A DNA stretch of 64,000 bases from Litorimonas cladophorae. Lineage in GTDB: Bacteria > Pseudomonadota > Alphaproteobacteria > Caulobacterales > Maricaulaceae. Position 1 is the first letter of the stretch. Each line of letters starts with the position of its first letter. Shown here one piece after another: positions 1 through 8,798 of the stretch. The notes below the pieces were generated by a model. It was not told the origin of the DNA. It made no database searches and saw only the letters and a program-made list of their open reading frames with translations. A program made the translations under genes and the position numbers. Location: positions 372,001 to 436,000 of the forward strand of contig NZ_BMYV01000002.1 of the NCBI RefSeq assembly GCF_014652455.1, written 5' to 3'.

Positions 1-1
1 A

Positions 2-1189
2 TCCGACCTTTTAGACGATGCCGATGATGCGCCTGTTATTCGCTTGATCAATGGAATTTTGCAGGAGGCTATTCGGTCTCGCGCCTCAGATATACATGTG
101 GAGCCCTATGAAGAACGTTTATCTGTCAGGTTCCGTATTGATGGAACTCTAACCGAGAAACTCTCGCTGCCCGCGCGTCTTGCGCCAGTTTTGGTCAGTC
201 GGGTCAAAGTTATGGCGCGCTTGGATATTGCCAATAAGCGCATCCCGCAGGACGGACGTTTTTCCTTTAATCTTGGCGACCGCCAGATTGATGTACGAGT
301 TTCAACTTTGCCAGCGCGCCATGGCGAACGACTTGTTATGCGGATTTTGGAAAAAGATAGTCAAGGCATTGGCCTGTCAGAACTCGGCATGGATGCCAAC
401 ATGTTGACGGATTTCCAAACCATGCTAGCGCGCCCCAATGGCATCATACTCGTCACGGGTCCGACGGGCTCGGGTAAAACAACAACACTCTACGGTGCGT
501 TGTCGCGGTTAAATGATGGTACGCGGAATGTGCTGACGGTGGAGGACCCTGTTGAATATGCGCTGGACGGGATTGGCCAAACTCAGGTGAACGACAAAGT
601 CGGTATGAGCTTTGCGGCGGGTTTGCGCGCTATTTTGCGGCAAGATCCAGACGTGGTGATGGTCGGTGAAATCCGCGATCCTGAAACCGCCGAAATCGCA
701 GTGCAAGCCGCGTTGACGGGACATCTTGTTTTATCGACCGTACATACAAATTCCGCCGTCGCCGCCATTGCGCGTCTGCGAGATATGGGGGTGGAGCCGT
801 TCCTTTTGTCTTCAACTGTTACCGCTCTGGTGGCGCAGCGTTTGGTGCGCAGACTCTGCGAGCATTGTAAAAAGCCTTACCAACCCACCGCTTCAGAATG
901 TGCGGAATTGGGCGTGAAATCTGGGTCGACGTTCCATAAACCTTCGGGCTGTATGAAGTGTCAGAATATCGGATATCAGGGTCGGCTTGGTCTCTATGAG
1001 ATGGTCATCAATGACGATACGCTGCGGCAGATGATACATGACGGTGCTTCGGAAACCGATATGGCGACATATGCTTTTAAAACGCGTATGACACTTTTGC
1101 AGAGTGGCGCAGACGCTGTGCTGTCAGGGGCGACAAGTTTTGAAGAAGTGCTCCGCGTCTGTTCGGCCAACGTCGCAGAGACGATTTAA
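2..1189 (+). CDS. gspE: Type II secretion ATPase GspE (5' partial)
   Basis: Cytoplasmic hexameric ATPase that powers pseudopilus assembly in type II secretion. The reading frame is open to base 2 and runs into the first codons seen, so the gene starts outside the window; family members are about 500 residues and roughly 100 N-terminal residues are missing. Visible motifs are Walker A GPTGSGKTTT, Asp-box and Walker B around VMVGEIRDPETAE, the His box STVHTN, and the two CxxC pairs (CEHC, CMKC) of the zinc-binding C-terminal module typical of GspE. It is followed after 2 bases by gspF, and the rest of the operon overlaps. Assignment is by family motifs and operon context and is firm. Confidence 0.96.
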   Translation, partial: SDLLDDADDAPVIRLINGILQEAIRSRASDIHVEPYEERLSVRFRIDGTLTEKLSLPARLAPVLVSRVKVMARLDIANKRIPQDGRFSFNLGDRQIDVRVSTLPARHGERLVMRILEKDSQGIGLSELGMDANMLTDFQTMLARPNGIILVTGPTGSGKTTTLYGALSRLNDGTRNVLTVEDPVEYALDGIGQTQVNDKVGMSFAAGLRAILRQDPDVVMVGEIRDPETAEIAVQAALTGHLVLSTVHTNSAVAAIARLRDMGVEPFLLSSTVTALVAQRLVRRLCEHCKKPYQPTASECAELGVKSGSTFHKPSGCMKCQNIGYQGRLGLYEMVINDDTLRQMIHDGASETDMATYAFKTRMTLLQSGADAVLSGATSFEEVLRVCSANVAETI

Positions 1190-1191
1190 AA

Positions 1192-2418
1192 ATGGACGCG
1201 TTTGATTACAGCGCATTGGATGCCAGCGGCATCAAACGATCTGGTACCTTGATGGCGGGAAGCGCTCGTGAAGCGCGGGACCTCCTGCGCGCACGTGCAC
1301 TGACGCCACTGGATCTAAACCAATCTCGAAAGAAGGGGGCTAAAACAGGAGTCGTCGCGGGCTCAAAAAATTTCGGGTCGGGTAAGATCAAGCACACTGA
1401 ATTGACTCGGGCCACCCGACAGCTCGCAATTCTGATCGATGCCGCTACGCCCATTGAAGATGCCCTGCGCGTGACGGCACTTCAATTTGAGAAATCGCCA
1501 ATGAAAGGTGTCTTGCTCTCTATCCGTTCACAGGTTGTGGAAGGCGCGACATTGTCCCAAGCGCTGCGCAGTCAACCCCAAGCCTTTTCGGAGCTTTACA
1601 CGGCGATGGTATCATCGGGCGAAACGTCAGGGAAGTTGCCAGAGGTTCTGCTCCGTCTTGCGGATGATTTGGAAGCTGCTCAAGCAATCCGCCGCAAGAT
1701 TGCGGGCGCGACAGCATATCCGCTTGTTCTGACGGTTGTCGCTTTAGTCGTCATCGTTGTCTTGATGATTTTTGTGGTCCCGAAAGTCGTTGAACAATTT
1801 GATACCTTTGGACAAAAGTTGCCGCCGCTCACGCGCGCGACGATCTGGTTTTCTGAATTTTTGCAAAACTACGGCCTTATCCTTTTTGGACTGTTGGTGG
1901 CGGTATTCTTTGGATTTCGTTTCGCTTTAAAAACCCCTCGCATTCGGCGGCGCTGGGACGGATTTAAACTCCGCATACCTTTGACGGGGCGATTGCACCG
2001 CGACGTCAATGCCGCGCGCTTTTCGCGGACGATGGCGGGGCTGGTGGGCGCTGGAACGCCAGCTTTGGCAGCTATGGACACAGCCCAACATACGCTGAGA
2101 AACAGCGTGATGCGCGATGCCATGACGGGCGCGGTAGAACGTGTTCGTTCGGGCGCGCCTATGTCGGCCGCTTTGAAAGAAACAGGCGTTTTCCCACCAC
2201 TCGTCACGCAAATGGTCATGGGCGGGGAGGCCTCTGGCGACATGGGAAAAATGTTCGCCAAGTCCGCTGACTATCTAGAGGATGAATTCAACGCGCAGAC
2301 GACTGTCTTCCTGACACTGTTAGAACCTGCCATAATAATAATGTTAGCAGGAGTTGTTCTCATGGTCGTAGCCGCTATCTTCTTGCCAATCTTGCAACTC
2401 AACACGCTCGCCTATTAA
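1192..2418 (+). CDS. gspF: Type II secretion inner-membrane platform protein GspF
   Basis: 408 residues, the normal length for GspF, the polytopic inner-membrane platform protein that couples GspE to the pseudopilus. The sequence shows two homologous T2SSF domains (residues about 65-190 and 270-400) and three hydrophobic segments: one after TAYPLVL, one around GLILFGLLVAVFF and one near the C-terminus around LEPAIIIMLAGVVLM. It begins 2 bases after gspE and is followed by gspG with a purine-rich ribosome site, so it is an internal gene of the gsp operon. Nothing odd. Confidence 0.96.
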   Translation: MDAFDYSALDASGIKRSGTLMAGSAREARDLLRARALTPLDLNQSRKKGAKTGVVAGSKNFGSGKIKHTELTRATRQLAILIDAATPIEDALRVTALQFEKSPMKGVLLSIRSQVVEGATLSQALRSQPQAFSELYTAMVSSGETSGKLPEVLLRLADDLEAAQAIRRKIAGATAYPLVLTVVALVVIVVLMIFVVPKVVEQFDTFGQKLPPLTRATIWFSEFLQNYGLILFGLLVAVFFGFRFALKTPRIRRRWDGFKLRIPLTGRLHRDVNAARFSRTMAGLVGAGTPALAAMDTAQHTLRNSVMRDAMTGAVERVRSGAPMSAALKETGVFPPLVTQMVMGGEASGDMGKMFAKSADYLEDEFNAQTTVFLTLLEPAIIIMLAGVVLMVVAAIFLPILQLNTLAY

Positions 2419-2433
2419 GGAGCTTTGAACACC

Positions 2434-2859
2434 ATGAAGCATAAAACGAACGAAGACGGATTTACCTTGGTCGAAGTGATGGTGACCTTGGTAATTATTG
2501 GTTTGCTGACGACATTTGTGGTGCTCAATGTCTTGCCTGCCCAAGGTAAAGCCCAAGTTCAAAAAGCCAAGGGCGACATAGCAGCAATCGAAACAGCCCT
2601 AGAGATGTTCTATCTGGATATGAACCAATACCCGACCGAGCAGCAAGGGCTTGAGGCCCTGACCACGCCGCCCTCTGGTGTGAACGAAGGAGCTTATCGC
2701 ACGGGGGGGTATATCAAGAAAATGTCACTCGACCCTTGGGGTAATCCATATGAATATCGCAACCCGGGTGAGCGTTCCTTGGTAGATATTTATTCGCTCG
2801 GCGCGGATGGCGAACCGGGTGGTGAAGACCAAAATGCGGATATTGGGAATTGGCAATAA
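2434..2859 (+). CDS. gspG: Major pseudopilin GspG
   Basis: 141 residues. Short basic leader then the class III signal GFTLVE and a hydrophobic helix, cleaved and methylated by prepilin peptidase. The mature protein carries the GspG-type core with DPWGNPY and a C-terminal acidic calcium-site region (GADGEPGGEDQNADIGNW). I place the start at ATG 2434 because AAGGAG lies at 2417-2422; a TTG at 2425 would be only two bases from that site. The stop overlaps the start of gspH. It forms the pseudopilus shaft. Confidence 0.95.
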   Translation: MKHKTNEDGFTLVEVMVTLVIIGLLTTFVVLNVLPAQGKAQVQKAKGDIAAIETALEMFYLDMNQYPTEQQGLEALTTPPSGVNEGAYRTGGYIKKMSLDPWGNPYEYRNPGERSLVDIYSLGADGEPGGEDQNADIGNWQ

Positions 2860-3353
2860 CGGCACATCAGACAGCTCGTCACGCGCGTGAAGCGGGCTTT
2901 ACGCTCGTCGAAATCCTTTGCGTTCTAGCTCTATTGGGTTTGACAGCAGGCATGGTTGTTTTGAATCTACCCAAGTCAACGCCGCCTATCCAAACCGAGG
3001 TCCAAATGCTGGCGACAACGCTCAATCTTGCTGCACGAGAAAGCGTAATTGACGGCAAGACCCGCGCTATTGATGTCAACGTCGGAGGTATTGAGCTTTT
3101 TATTTATGACGGGGAATGGGTCGCTGAAACGCGCCGGGATTTCTCAGATGCCGCGCGCATTGAATTGGATGTCGACGATCAGCGTGTCGACCTTAAAGCA
3201 CGATCTAAATCCAAAATTGACCTCCCGCCTTTGATTCAATTTGACGCAACCGGAAATGTGACACCCTTTATTCTCTCGCTATCTGGAGAGGGTGGGAGTT
3301 TCGTTTTGTCGCCGAACTCGAGAGGCCGAATTACCGTCGAGGTTCAACCATGA
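2850..3353 (+). CDS. gspH: Minor pseudopilin GspH
   Basis: 167 residues with the prepilin signal GFTLVE followed by a hydrophobic stretch (ILCVLALLGLTAG). The only in-frame start candidate after the upstream stop is TTG at 2850, which overlaps the end of gspG by 10 bases and suggests translational coupling. The low-conservation C-terminal beta domain and the position between gspG and gspI identify it as GspH, part of the pseudopilus tip complex. Confidence 0.88.
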   Translation: MAITAHQTARHAREAGFTLVEILCVLALLGLTAGMVVLNLPKSTPPIQTEVQMLATTLNLAARESVIDGKTRAIDVNVGGIELFIYDGEWVAETRRDFSDAARIELDVDDQRVDLKARSKSKIDLPPLIQFDATGNVTPFILSLSGEGGSFVLSPNSRGRITVEVQP

Positions 3354-3721
3354 AAGACTCTGGATTTACACTCGTCGAAGTCATGGCCGCCTTAGTTATT
3401 TTTTCAGTCGCCATTGTCGGACTATCACATGTGGGTACGCAGTCGGTTTCGCACAGTCAGCGTTTGGCTGATAAAACCTTCGCGGGGGTTGTGGCTGATA
3501 ATCAACTCATTCGCGCCCGAATGCAACGCCCGCAAGTCGGAACGAAATCTGGTGAAGAGGCGGCAGGTGGGCAAACCTATCGATGGCGGATTCTGACTGC
3601 CGAAACACCGCAAGCGGGCTTATTAGAACTACAGGTTCAAGTTTCCCAATCCGAAGATGTCCTCATCACACGACGTGCTTGGCTAAGCCAGGGTGGTAAT
3701 GCGACCACGGTGCAACAATGA
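3350..3721 (+). CDS. gspI: Minor pseudopilin GspI
   Basis: 123 residues, the usual small size for GspI. It starts SGFTLVEVMAAL, a prepilin cleavage site with Glu+5, then one hydrophobic helix and a compact beta domain. The ATG overlaps the gspH stop by 4 bases and its own stop overlaps gspJ by 4 bases. In characterised systems GspI nucleates the tip complex with J and K. Confidence 0.92.
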   Translation: MKDSGFTLVEVMAALVIFSVAIVGLSHVGTQSVSHSQRLADKTFAGVVADNQLIRARMQRPQVGTKSGEEAAGGQTYRWRILTAETPQAGLLELQVQVSQSEDVLITRRAWLSQGGNATTVQQ

Positions 3722-4347
3722 GACGGGATAGACTTGAATCGAATTCTGAGGCTGGCTTCACTTTAGTGGAAGTGCTCGTCTCGTTATTTATATTTGCTGT
3801 GATCAGCGCAGGCACGATGACCGCTATGATGCAAACCTTTGCGGCGAAAGATCGATTGGATCAAGCGGCGACCGAGCTGTCTGATCTAGCCGCGTTTCGA
3901 TCAATCCTCCGTGCAGATATGGCCGCGCTGGATTTGCGTCCTGCCCGGGATGGGTTCGGTGGGCGCGAACAAACATTGGTCACGACGGATGGCGATGCGT
4001 TGCTGACATTTACCCGACTCGGACGATCTAATACATTGGGGGCGAAACGGGGGCAGGCCGAGCGGGTCCGATACCTTTTTCGGGATGGCCAATTTATTCG
4101 CGAAAGTCTGCCGCATGAAAATCCTGCGGAACTGGGATTGTGGCGCGGGCGTGTCATTCTGGAAGGCCTGCAGAATGCGGAACTTACCTACTTAACACGA
4201 ACTGCGAATGTCGATCTGGAACTCCAGAATTGGACGATCCCAAATCCGCCTGCGGCCAGACCAGTTCTGACCACCTCAGCTGTAGAACTCTTAATCACGG
4301 ATCGTCGCGGGAATGTGACAGCGCATTTGTTCGAGTTGGGTCTATGA
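3718..4347 (+). CDS. gspJ: Minor pseudopilin GspJ
   Basis: 209 residues with a prepilin motif (AGFTLVEVLVSLFIF) after a 12-residue basic leader, and a longer soluble domain typical of GspJ. It overlaps gspI by 4 bases and gspK by 4 bases (ATGA junctions). Tip-complex partner of GspI and GspK. Placement and size are unambiguous within the operon. Confidence 0.92.
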   Translation: MRRDRLESNSEAGFTLVEVLVSLFIFAVISAGTMTAMMQTFAAKDRLDQAATELSDLAAFRSILRADMAALDLRPARDGFGGREQTLVTTDGDALLTFTRLGRSNTLGAKRGQAERVRYLFRDGQFIRESLPHENPAELGLWRGRVILEGLQNAELTYLTRTANVDLELQNWTIPNPPAARPVLTTSAVELLITDRRGNVTAHLFELGL

Positions 4348-5375
4348 CGCGCAAATCGAAAAGTGAACAAGGCACTGTCCTGCTGACCACTTTGCTTATC
4401 ATGGCGGTGATGGCAGCCCTAACCGTCGCGCTGATGGAAGATATCCGCTTTGCAGTGAAGCGAACGATCAATGTGAACGCCTACGCTCAGGCGGATTGGC
4501 AAGCCGGCGGCGCTGAAGATTTCATCGCGGCGTATCTGCAGAATGATTTCCGTGAATTGGATCCGGCTGCGAAGGCCGTTTTGTTGCAATCGCGAACACC
4601 ATTGATACTGCCAACTCCAGAAGGTGCCATCACGTTGATCCTGAAAGATGCCAGCCATTGTTTTAATTTGAGCCATGTCGTGACCGACGCCGGTGAGCAA
4701 AACAGCGTTGCCGCCGCAGAGTTTAGCAATGTGGCGCAACTCTTAGGTTTGCCGCCTAATCAAGCTATCGCTTTAGCCAGCACCCTCATCGATTGGCAGG
4801 ATAAGGATCAACAGATGAGGTCGGGCGGTGCAGAGGATGGGACCTATCTCCGACGTAACCCCCCATATCGTACGGCGGATACCGCCATGCGAAGCCCAGA
4901 AGAAATGCGGGCTTTGAATGGAATGGATGAGGATTTATGGGAGCTTTTCAAACCCTTTGTTTGCACTGGCCCCACCAAGGGGGAGGGACAACAATCCCAA
5001 TCCATCAATATTAACAGCCTTCCGCCCGAGCGCCTGATTCTATTGGCGGCGGCCTTGGCAGGCGTCGGCTCGGCGCAAGACGCTGTTCCTGTGGCGGAGG
5101 CGCTGCTGCGAGATAGGCCCATGACGGGGTATGAAACTCTCGATGAGATAACGACAAAATTAGAAGGCCTCGGATTCGAACTTCAGAATCCAGAACGTCT
5201 CGGTATTGATGTGACCGCAATCTTCGTTGAGGTTGTGACCCAGGTCGGCCCCGCCGAACGTGTCCGAACTTACAGATATGATGGGGTGGACACAGGGGTC
5301 TTACAACTGACATATCGCGGGTGGGGGCGTGAAACCTTTAGACCTGAAATCGAAATCGAATTGGACGCGCGCTAA
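4344..5375 (+). CDS. gspK: Minor pseudopilin GspK
   Basis: 343 residues. ATG at 4344 overlaps the gspJ stop; a much earlier in-frame start at 4140 lies inside gspJ and is rejected. The N-terminus (MTRKSKSEQG then hydrophobic VLLTTLLIMAVMAAL) is a prepilin-like leader with Gly before the helix, and the residue at +5 is not Glu, as is usual for GspK. The large helical domain includes the SININSLPPERL segment common to T2SSK proteins. It caps the pseudopilus tip. The stop overlaps the gspL start by one base (TAATG). Confidence 0.92.
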   Translation: MTRKSKSEQGTVLLTTLLIMAVMAALTVALMEDIRFAVKRTINVNAYAQADWQAGGAEDFIAAYLQNDFRELDPAAKAVLLQSRTPLILPTPEGAITLILKDASHCFNLSHVVTDAGEQNSVAAAEFSNVAQLLGLPPNQAIALASTLIDWQDKDQQMRSGGAEDGTYLRRNPPYRTADTAMRSPEEMRALNGMDEDLWELFKPFVCTGPTKGEGQQSQSININSLPPERLILLAAALAGVGSAQDAVPVAEALLRDRPMTGYETLDEITTKLEGLGFELQNPERLGIDVTAIFVEVVTQVGPAERVRTYRYDGVDTGVLQLTYRGWGRETFRPEIEIELDAR

Positions 5376-6433
5376 TGGCGGCACCGACATTAATTATTTT
5401 GCCCGGGTTAGAGGGTGGTGAGGCCATTGTCGCAACCGCGTCTGGGCAAGGCCACGCGACATCTCGTGTTGCGGTTGCTGACGTACCTAGCCTTGGACTA
5501 TCCGAGCCAGTCATCATTTTGCCTGGACAGTGGGTCCGCATTTTTGAAACCGAACTGCCCAAAGCAGGGCGAGCGCAGCAATTGAAAATGTCTCGTTTCG
5601 CGCGTGAAGACGATATTGCCAATGGAGCCGATGAGCTGCATTTCGCTTTGTCGGATGCTCAACCTCCTGCGCTGGCTGTTGTCGACAAACGGATCATGAA
5701 TCAGCTGTTTGAGGCATTGGGAGCTTCGCGACCCAAAGCGATTTTCGCTGATTATGATCTGCTGATGGGAGAGGAGGCGGTTCTCGTCATAGATCGCGCT
5801 GTTGAACCGCAACGCGCGGCGGTTGATTTGGATTGGACGGATGAAAATTTAGTTCAACTCCCAGATTCTCAGCTGGCGTCGACCTTTGCTGAAGCGGTCT
5901 ACGCGGGTCACGGGTTGAACTTAATGCAAGGGGATTATCGCCCGCGTTCTAATTTAAACCTGCCTCGCGTACCTCTGATCCGTTTTGCCGCTCTGGCCGC
6001 GTCTGCTGCTTTGGCGCTGTTCATATGGAGTGGTGTTCAGGATCGCTCTGCCGCGACACAAGCTAAAGATTTGCGCGCACAAACAGCCGCCGATTATTTG
6101 GCGCTTACGGGTGAGCGCGCTCCAAACAATCCGGGGCGCGTCGCGGCGCAATCTGTTAAATCAGGTTCTGTGACACGCACGGGGTTTCTGGACCTGTCTT
6201 CCATTCTATTTACGGGACTATCGGAATTTGACGACCTTCGCGTCGATCAGTTGCGATATAATGCGGAAGACGGTGTGCTGCGCTTACGACTCATTTACCC
6301 CAGTTTCGATGCCGCGTCTCGTGCGGAATCCGCGGTGGCGAAAGCGGGTGGCATTCTGACGACGGGCGGTGTGCGAGAGCAAAATGGCGCTTTTGTCGGT
6401 GATGCCACGCTGAGCGTCGGGGGCGCATCATGA
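5375..6433 (+). CDS. gspL: Type II secretion assembly protein GspL
   Basis: 352 residues. The cytoplasmic actin-like domain (about residues 1-195) binds GspE in known systems. A single membrane segment follows around residues 205-222 (RFAALAASAALALFIW), then a periplasmic ferredoxin-like domain. Sequence conservation of GspL is low; position after gspK and before gspM and the domain layout support the call. Overlaps gspM by 4 bases. Confidence 0.88.
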   Translation: MAAPTLIILPGLEGGEAIVATASGQGHATSRVAVADVPSLGLSEPVIILPGQWVRIFETELPKAGRAQQLKMSRFAREDDIANGADELHFALSDAQPPALAVVDKRIMNQLFEALGASRPKAIFADYDLLMGEEAVLVIDRAVEPQRAAVDLDWTDENLVQLPDSQLASTFAEAVYAGHGLNLMQGDYRPRSNLNLPRVPLIRFAALAASAALALFIWSGVQDRSAATQAKDLRAQTAADYLALTGERAPNNPGRVAAQSVKSGSVTRTGFLDLSSILFTGLSEFDDLRVDQLRYNAEDGVLRLRLIYPSFDAASRAESAVAKAGGILTTGGVREQNGAFVGDATLSVGGAS

Positions 6434-6882
6434 TGTCTTGGTTCCAATCTCGGGAACCACGCGAACGCGTGCTGCTCCTCATTATGGGCGCAATGCTCGC
6501 ACTATTTGTCGCATGGTTTTTGGTCAATCGTGAGGTGGGTCCGACAGGACAATCTAAACTTGAAGCTGCTCAGACAGATCGTGAATTATGGCTGCGTGCG
6601 GCTCCAAAGTTGAATGTATCGGGAGCAAATGGAGAACGGGCTGCATTTACCCGTGGCGCATTAATTGACGTGGCGCGCAAACGTGACGTCGAGTTGTCAC
6701 GCATTCAACCCCAGCCCAGCGGTGGATTGACGGTTTATATTGAAGACGTAGGCACGCTGGAGTTCTACGCAATCATCGGTGATCTCGTCGCGGGCTATAA
6801 TGTCGATGTCGAGAACGTCCTCATTAGCACGACTCCCAATGGCGTTCTAAACGCGCAATTTACATTGGCGGAATTGGGATAG
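6430..6882 (+). CDS. gspM: Type II secretion protein GspM
   Basis: 150 residues: short cytoplasmic N-terminus, one membrane helix (LLLIMGAMLALFVAWFLV), then a periplasmic domain. It is the partner of GspL in the inner-membrane platform. Last gene of the visible gsp run. No gspN or prepilin peptidase follows, and the next gene is on the other strand 10 bases away. GspC and GspD, if present, must lie upstream of the window or elsewhere. Confidence 0.86.
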   Translation: MMSWFQSREPRERVLLLIMGAMLALFVAWFLVNREVGPTGQSKLEAAQTDRELWLRAAPKLNVSGANGERAAFTRGALIDVARKRDVELSRIQPQPSGGLTVYIEDVGTLEFYAIIGDLVAGYNVDVENVLISTTPNGVLNAQFTLAELG

Positions 6883-6892
6883 CGGTTGAGCT

Positions 6893-7948
6893 TCAAAGTT
6901 CGGTGGCGTTCTTTTCTAAATCCAACAAATCGCGCTTGCGTTTCAAACCACCTGCATAGCCGCCCAAGCTGCCGTCTTTCGCAATGACGCGATGACAGGG
7001 TATGATCAAGGCCAAACCATTATTGGCATTTGCTGATGCCACAGCGCGCACCGCAGACGGCTTCCCAATCATCTCGGCTAGTTGGGCGTAAGATCGTGTT
7101 TCGCCGTGTGGGATTTTTTGAAGCGCTTCCCATGTCTGTCTTTGGAAACTTGTACCTGAAGTCGCCAGTGGCGTTTCGAAGTTTGATAGCTCCCCTTTGA
7201 AATAAGCCGCTAACTCGACCTCAATCTGTTCAGTGATCTCTGTTCGCCCGGGAAGAACCGGTCGTCCTTGGATTTTGCGCAGACGATCAAATTGTCGACG
7301 CATATTTTTTCGATTGGTAAACTCTAACAAATAAAGCGCAGCCTCATCGGCAATGATGATCATGCGCCCCATCGGTGTTTCAATCCAGTCAATAGACAGT
7401 GGCGTGGCCTGACCTTTTGCGGGGGCGGTTCCAAACAGCTTGGCATAGGCTGTCCGAAATCCTGATGGGCTATCGAAGCCTGCATCTAATTGCGCGTCCA
7501 AAACGGATCCACCTTTTGCCAAGGTTTGCGCAGCGCGTCCAAGCCGCCTTGCCCGCGCATAATCGGCGAAGCTCATGCCAAATCGGGTGAGAAATTTTCG
7601 CCGTGCCGTTGATGCATCAATGCCGCGTTTGGCCAAAGCCGCTTGCGTTATTTTAAGTTCCGGTTCGTCTTCGACGAGGGTGATGAGCTGTTTGATAAGC
7701 GTCATGTCGCCGCCCGCAGGGTGGCAGCGTTTACAGGCGCGATAACCAGCAGACAGCGCGGCGTCAGCTGAGGGGTAAAAGGCGCAATTTTCTGGCTTTG
7801 GCAATCGGGCCGGACAGCCCGGTCGACAGAATATACCGGTTGAACTGACACCAAGAAACAGATGCCCATCATAAGCGAGGTCTTTCTCTCGAAAAATTTC
7901 GTAGCACGCCGTATTATTGGGCGGTTTTGACGGTGAGAGCAGGTCCAT
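6893..7948 (-). CDS. ada: Bifunctional Ada DNA alkylation repair protein / regulator
   Basis: 351 residues, the same size as E. coli Ada. The N-terminal zinc domain has four Cys ligands in the pattern FCRPGC ... CKRC and would accept methyl groups from phosphotriesters. An AraC-type DNA-binding domain follows. The C-terminal O6-methylguanine methyltransferase carries the acceptor motif PCHRVI. I take ATG 7948 as the start because family homology begins there (MDLLSPS); an upstream extension to 8182 would run into the divergent RNase D-like gene. In known systems Ada activates its own promoter when methylated, so the 130-base gap to the divergent gene probably holds its operator. Confidence 0.93.
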   Translation of the reverse strand: MDLLSPSKPPNNTACYEIFREKDLAYDGHLFLGVSSTGIFCRPGCPARLPKPENCAFYPSADAALSAGYRACKRCHPAGGDMTLIKQLITLVEDEPELKITQAALAKRGIDASTARRKFLTRFGMSFADYARARRLGRAAQTLAKGGSVLDAQLDAGFDSPSGFRTAYAKLFGTAPAKGQATPLSIDWIETPMGRMIIIADEAALYLLEFTNRKNMRRQFDRLRKIQGRPVLPGRTEITEQIEVELAAYFKGELSNFETPLATSGTSFQRQTWEALQKIPHGETRSYAQLAEMIGKPSAVRAVASANANNGLALIIPCHRVIAKDGSLGGYAGGLKRKRDLLDLEKNATEL

Positions 7949-8078
7949 GATTGCCCTATAGCAGGGGTTTTCGGTCACCGTCGCCGAAAATCTAGCAAGA
8001 CAGTCGAAAACCGCTTGCGAAACTTGCAACACAGCGATGTCCCGCTTACAGCCAAGCTTCGATAAGAAAGAGCGTACT

Positions 8079-8708
8079 ATGACTGTGTATCTGCATAAAC
8101 ATGACCTTCCAGATGGACTGGACTTTGGAAAATCCGTTGCCGTAGATACCGAAACCCAGGGCTTGTCCTTGGTTCGTGACAAGCTTTGCCTCGTTCAGCT
8201 TTCAGCTGGCGATGGGGATGCCCACATTGTGCAAATGGACCGCGATGCTTATAACGCGCCCAACCTTAGTAAACTTATGACAGACCCTGACGTCGTGAAG
8301 ATTTTCCATTTCGCACGTTTCGATGTCGCGATGATGATGCGTGATATGAAAATCACAGTTGCGCCTGTGTTCTGTACCAAAATCGCGTCAGGCCTCGTGC
8401 GGACCTATACGGACCGTCATGGGTTGAAAGACCTGACCAAAGAATTGATCAACGTCGATCTGTCGAAGCAACAACAGTCTTCGGATTGGGCGGCAGACGA
8501 ATTGACGGAAGCGCAATTGAACTATGCCGCTTCTGATGTGCTGTATTTGCATCAACTAAAGACGATCCTATCGGGCCGCCTCATGCGTGAAGGTCGTTGG
8601 GATATTGCTCAGGGCTGTTTCGAATTCCTGCCTACGCGGGCTATGCTCGACCTGAACGGCTGGTCGGATGTCGATATATTCTCTCATCGCATGCGTCGCG
8701 CCGATTAA
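8079..8708 (+). CDS. Ribonuclease D-like 3'-5' exonuclease (single domain)
   Basis: 209 residues from ATG 8079. DEDDy exonuclease motifs are present: VAVDTET (ExoI), FHFARFDVAMM (ExoII) and YAASDVLYL (ExoIII). The length covers only the nuclease domain; the HRDC domains of E. coli RNase D (375 residues) are absent, as in the short alphaproteobacterial form. It probably trims tRNA or other RNA 3' ends. It lies divergent from ada and 90 bases upstream of the lpt genes, so co-transcription with lptC is possible. Confidence 0.88.
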   Translation: MTVYLHKHDLPDGLDFGKSVAVDTETQGLSLVRDKLCLVQLSAGDGDAHIVQMDRDAYNAPNLSKLMTDPDVVKIFHFARFDVAMMMRDMKITVAPVFCTKIASGLVRTYTDRHGLKDLTKELINVDLSKQQQSSDWAADELTEAQLNYAASDVLYLHQLKTILSGRLMREGRWDIAQGCFEFLPTRAMLDLNGWSDVDIFSHRMRRAD

Positions 8709-8798
8709 TGTTTCACATGGGGCGCATTACGATTAAGTTATTCCCGCACATTATGTGTCGCGCCCTCGTGCGTGAAACGCTATAGCTACGCAGAGATT

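Noticed and set aside
4140-4343. Earlier in-frame start for gspK
   Set aside because: It would place about 68 unrelated residues inside gspJ before a clear prepilin-type leader at 4344.
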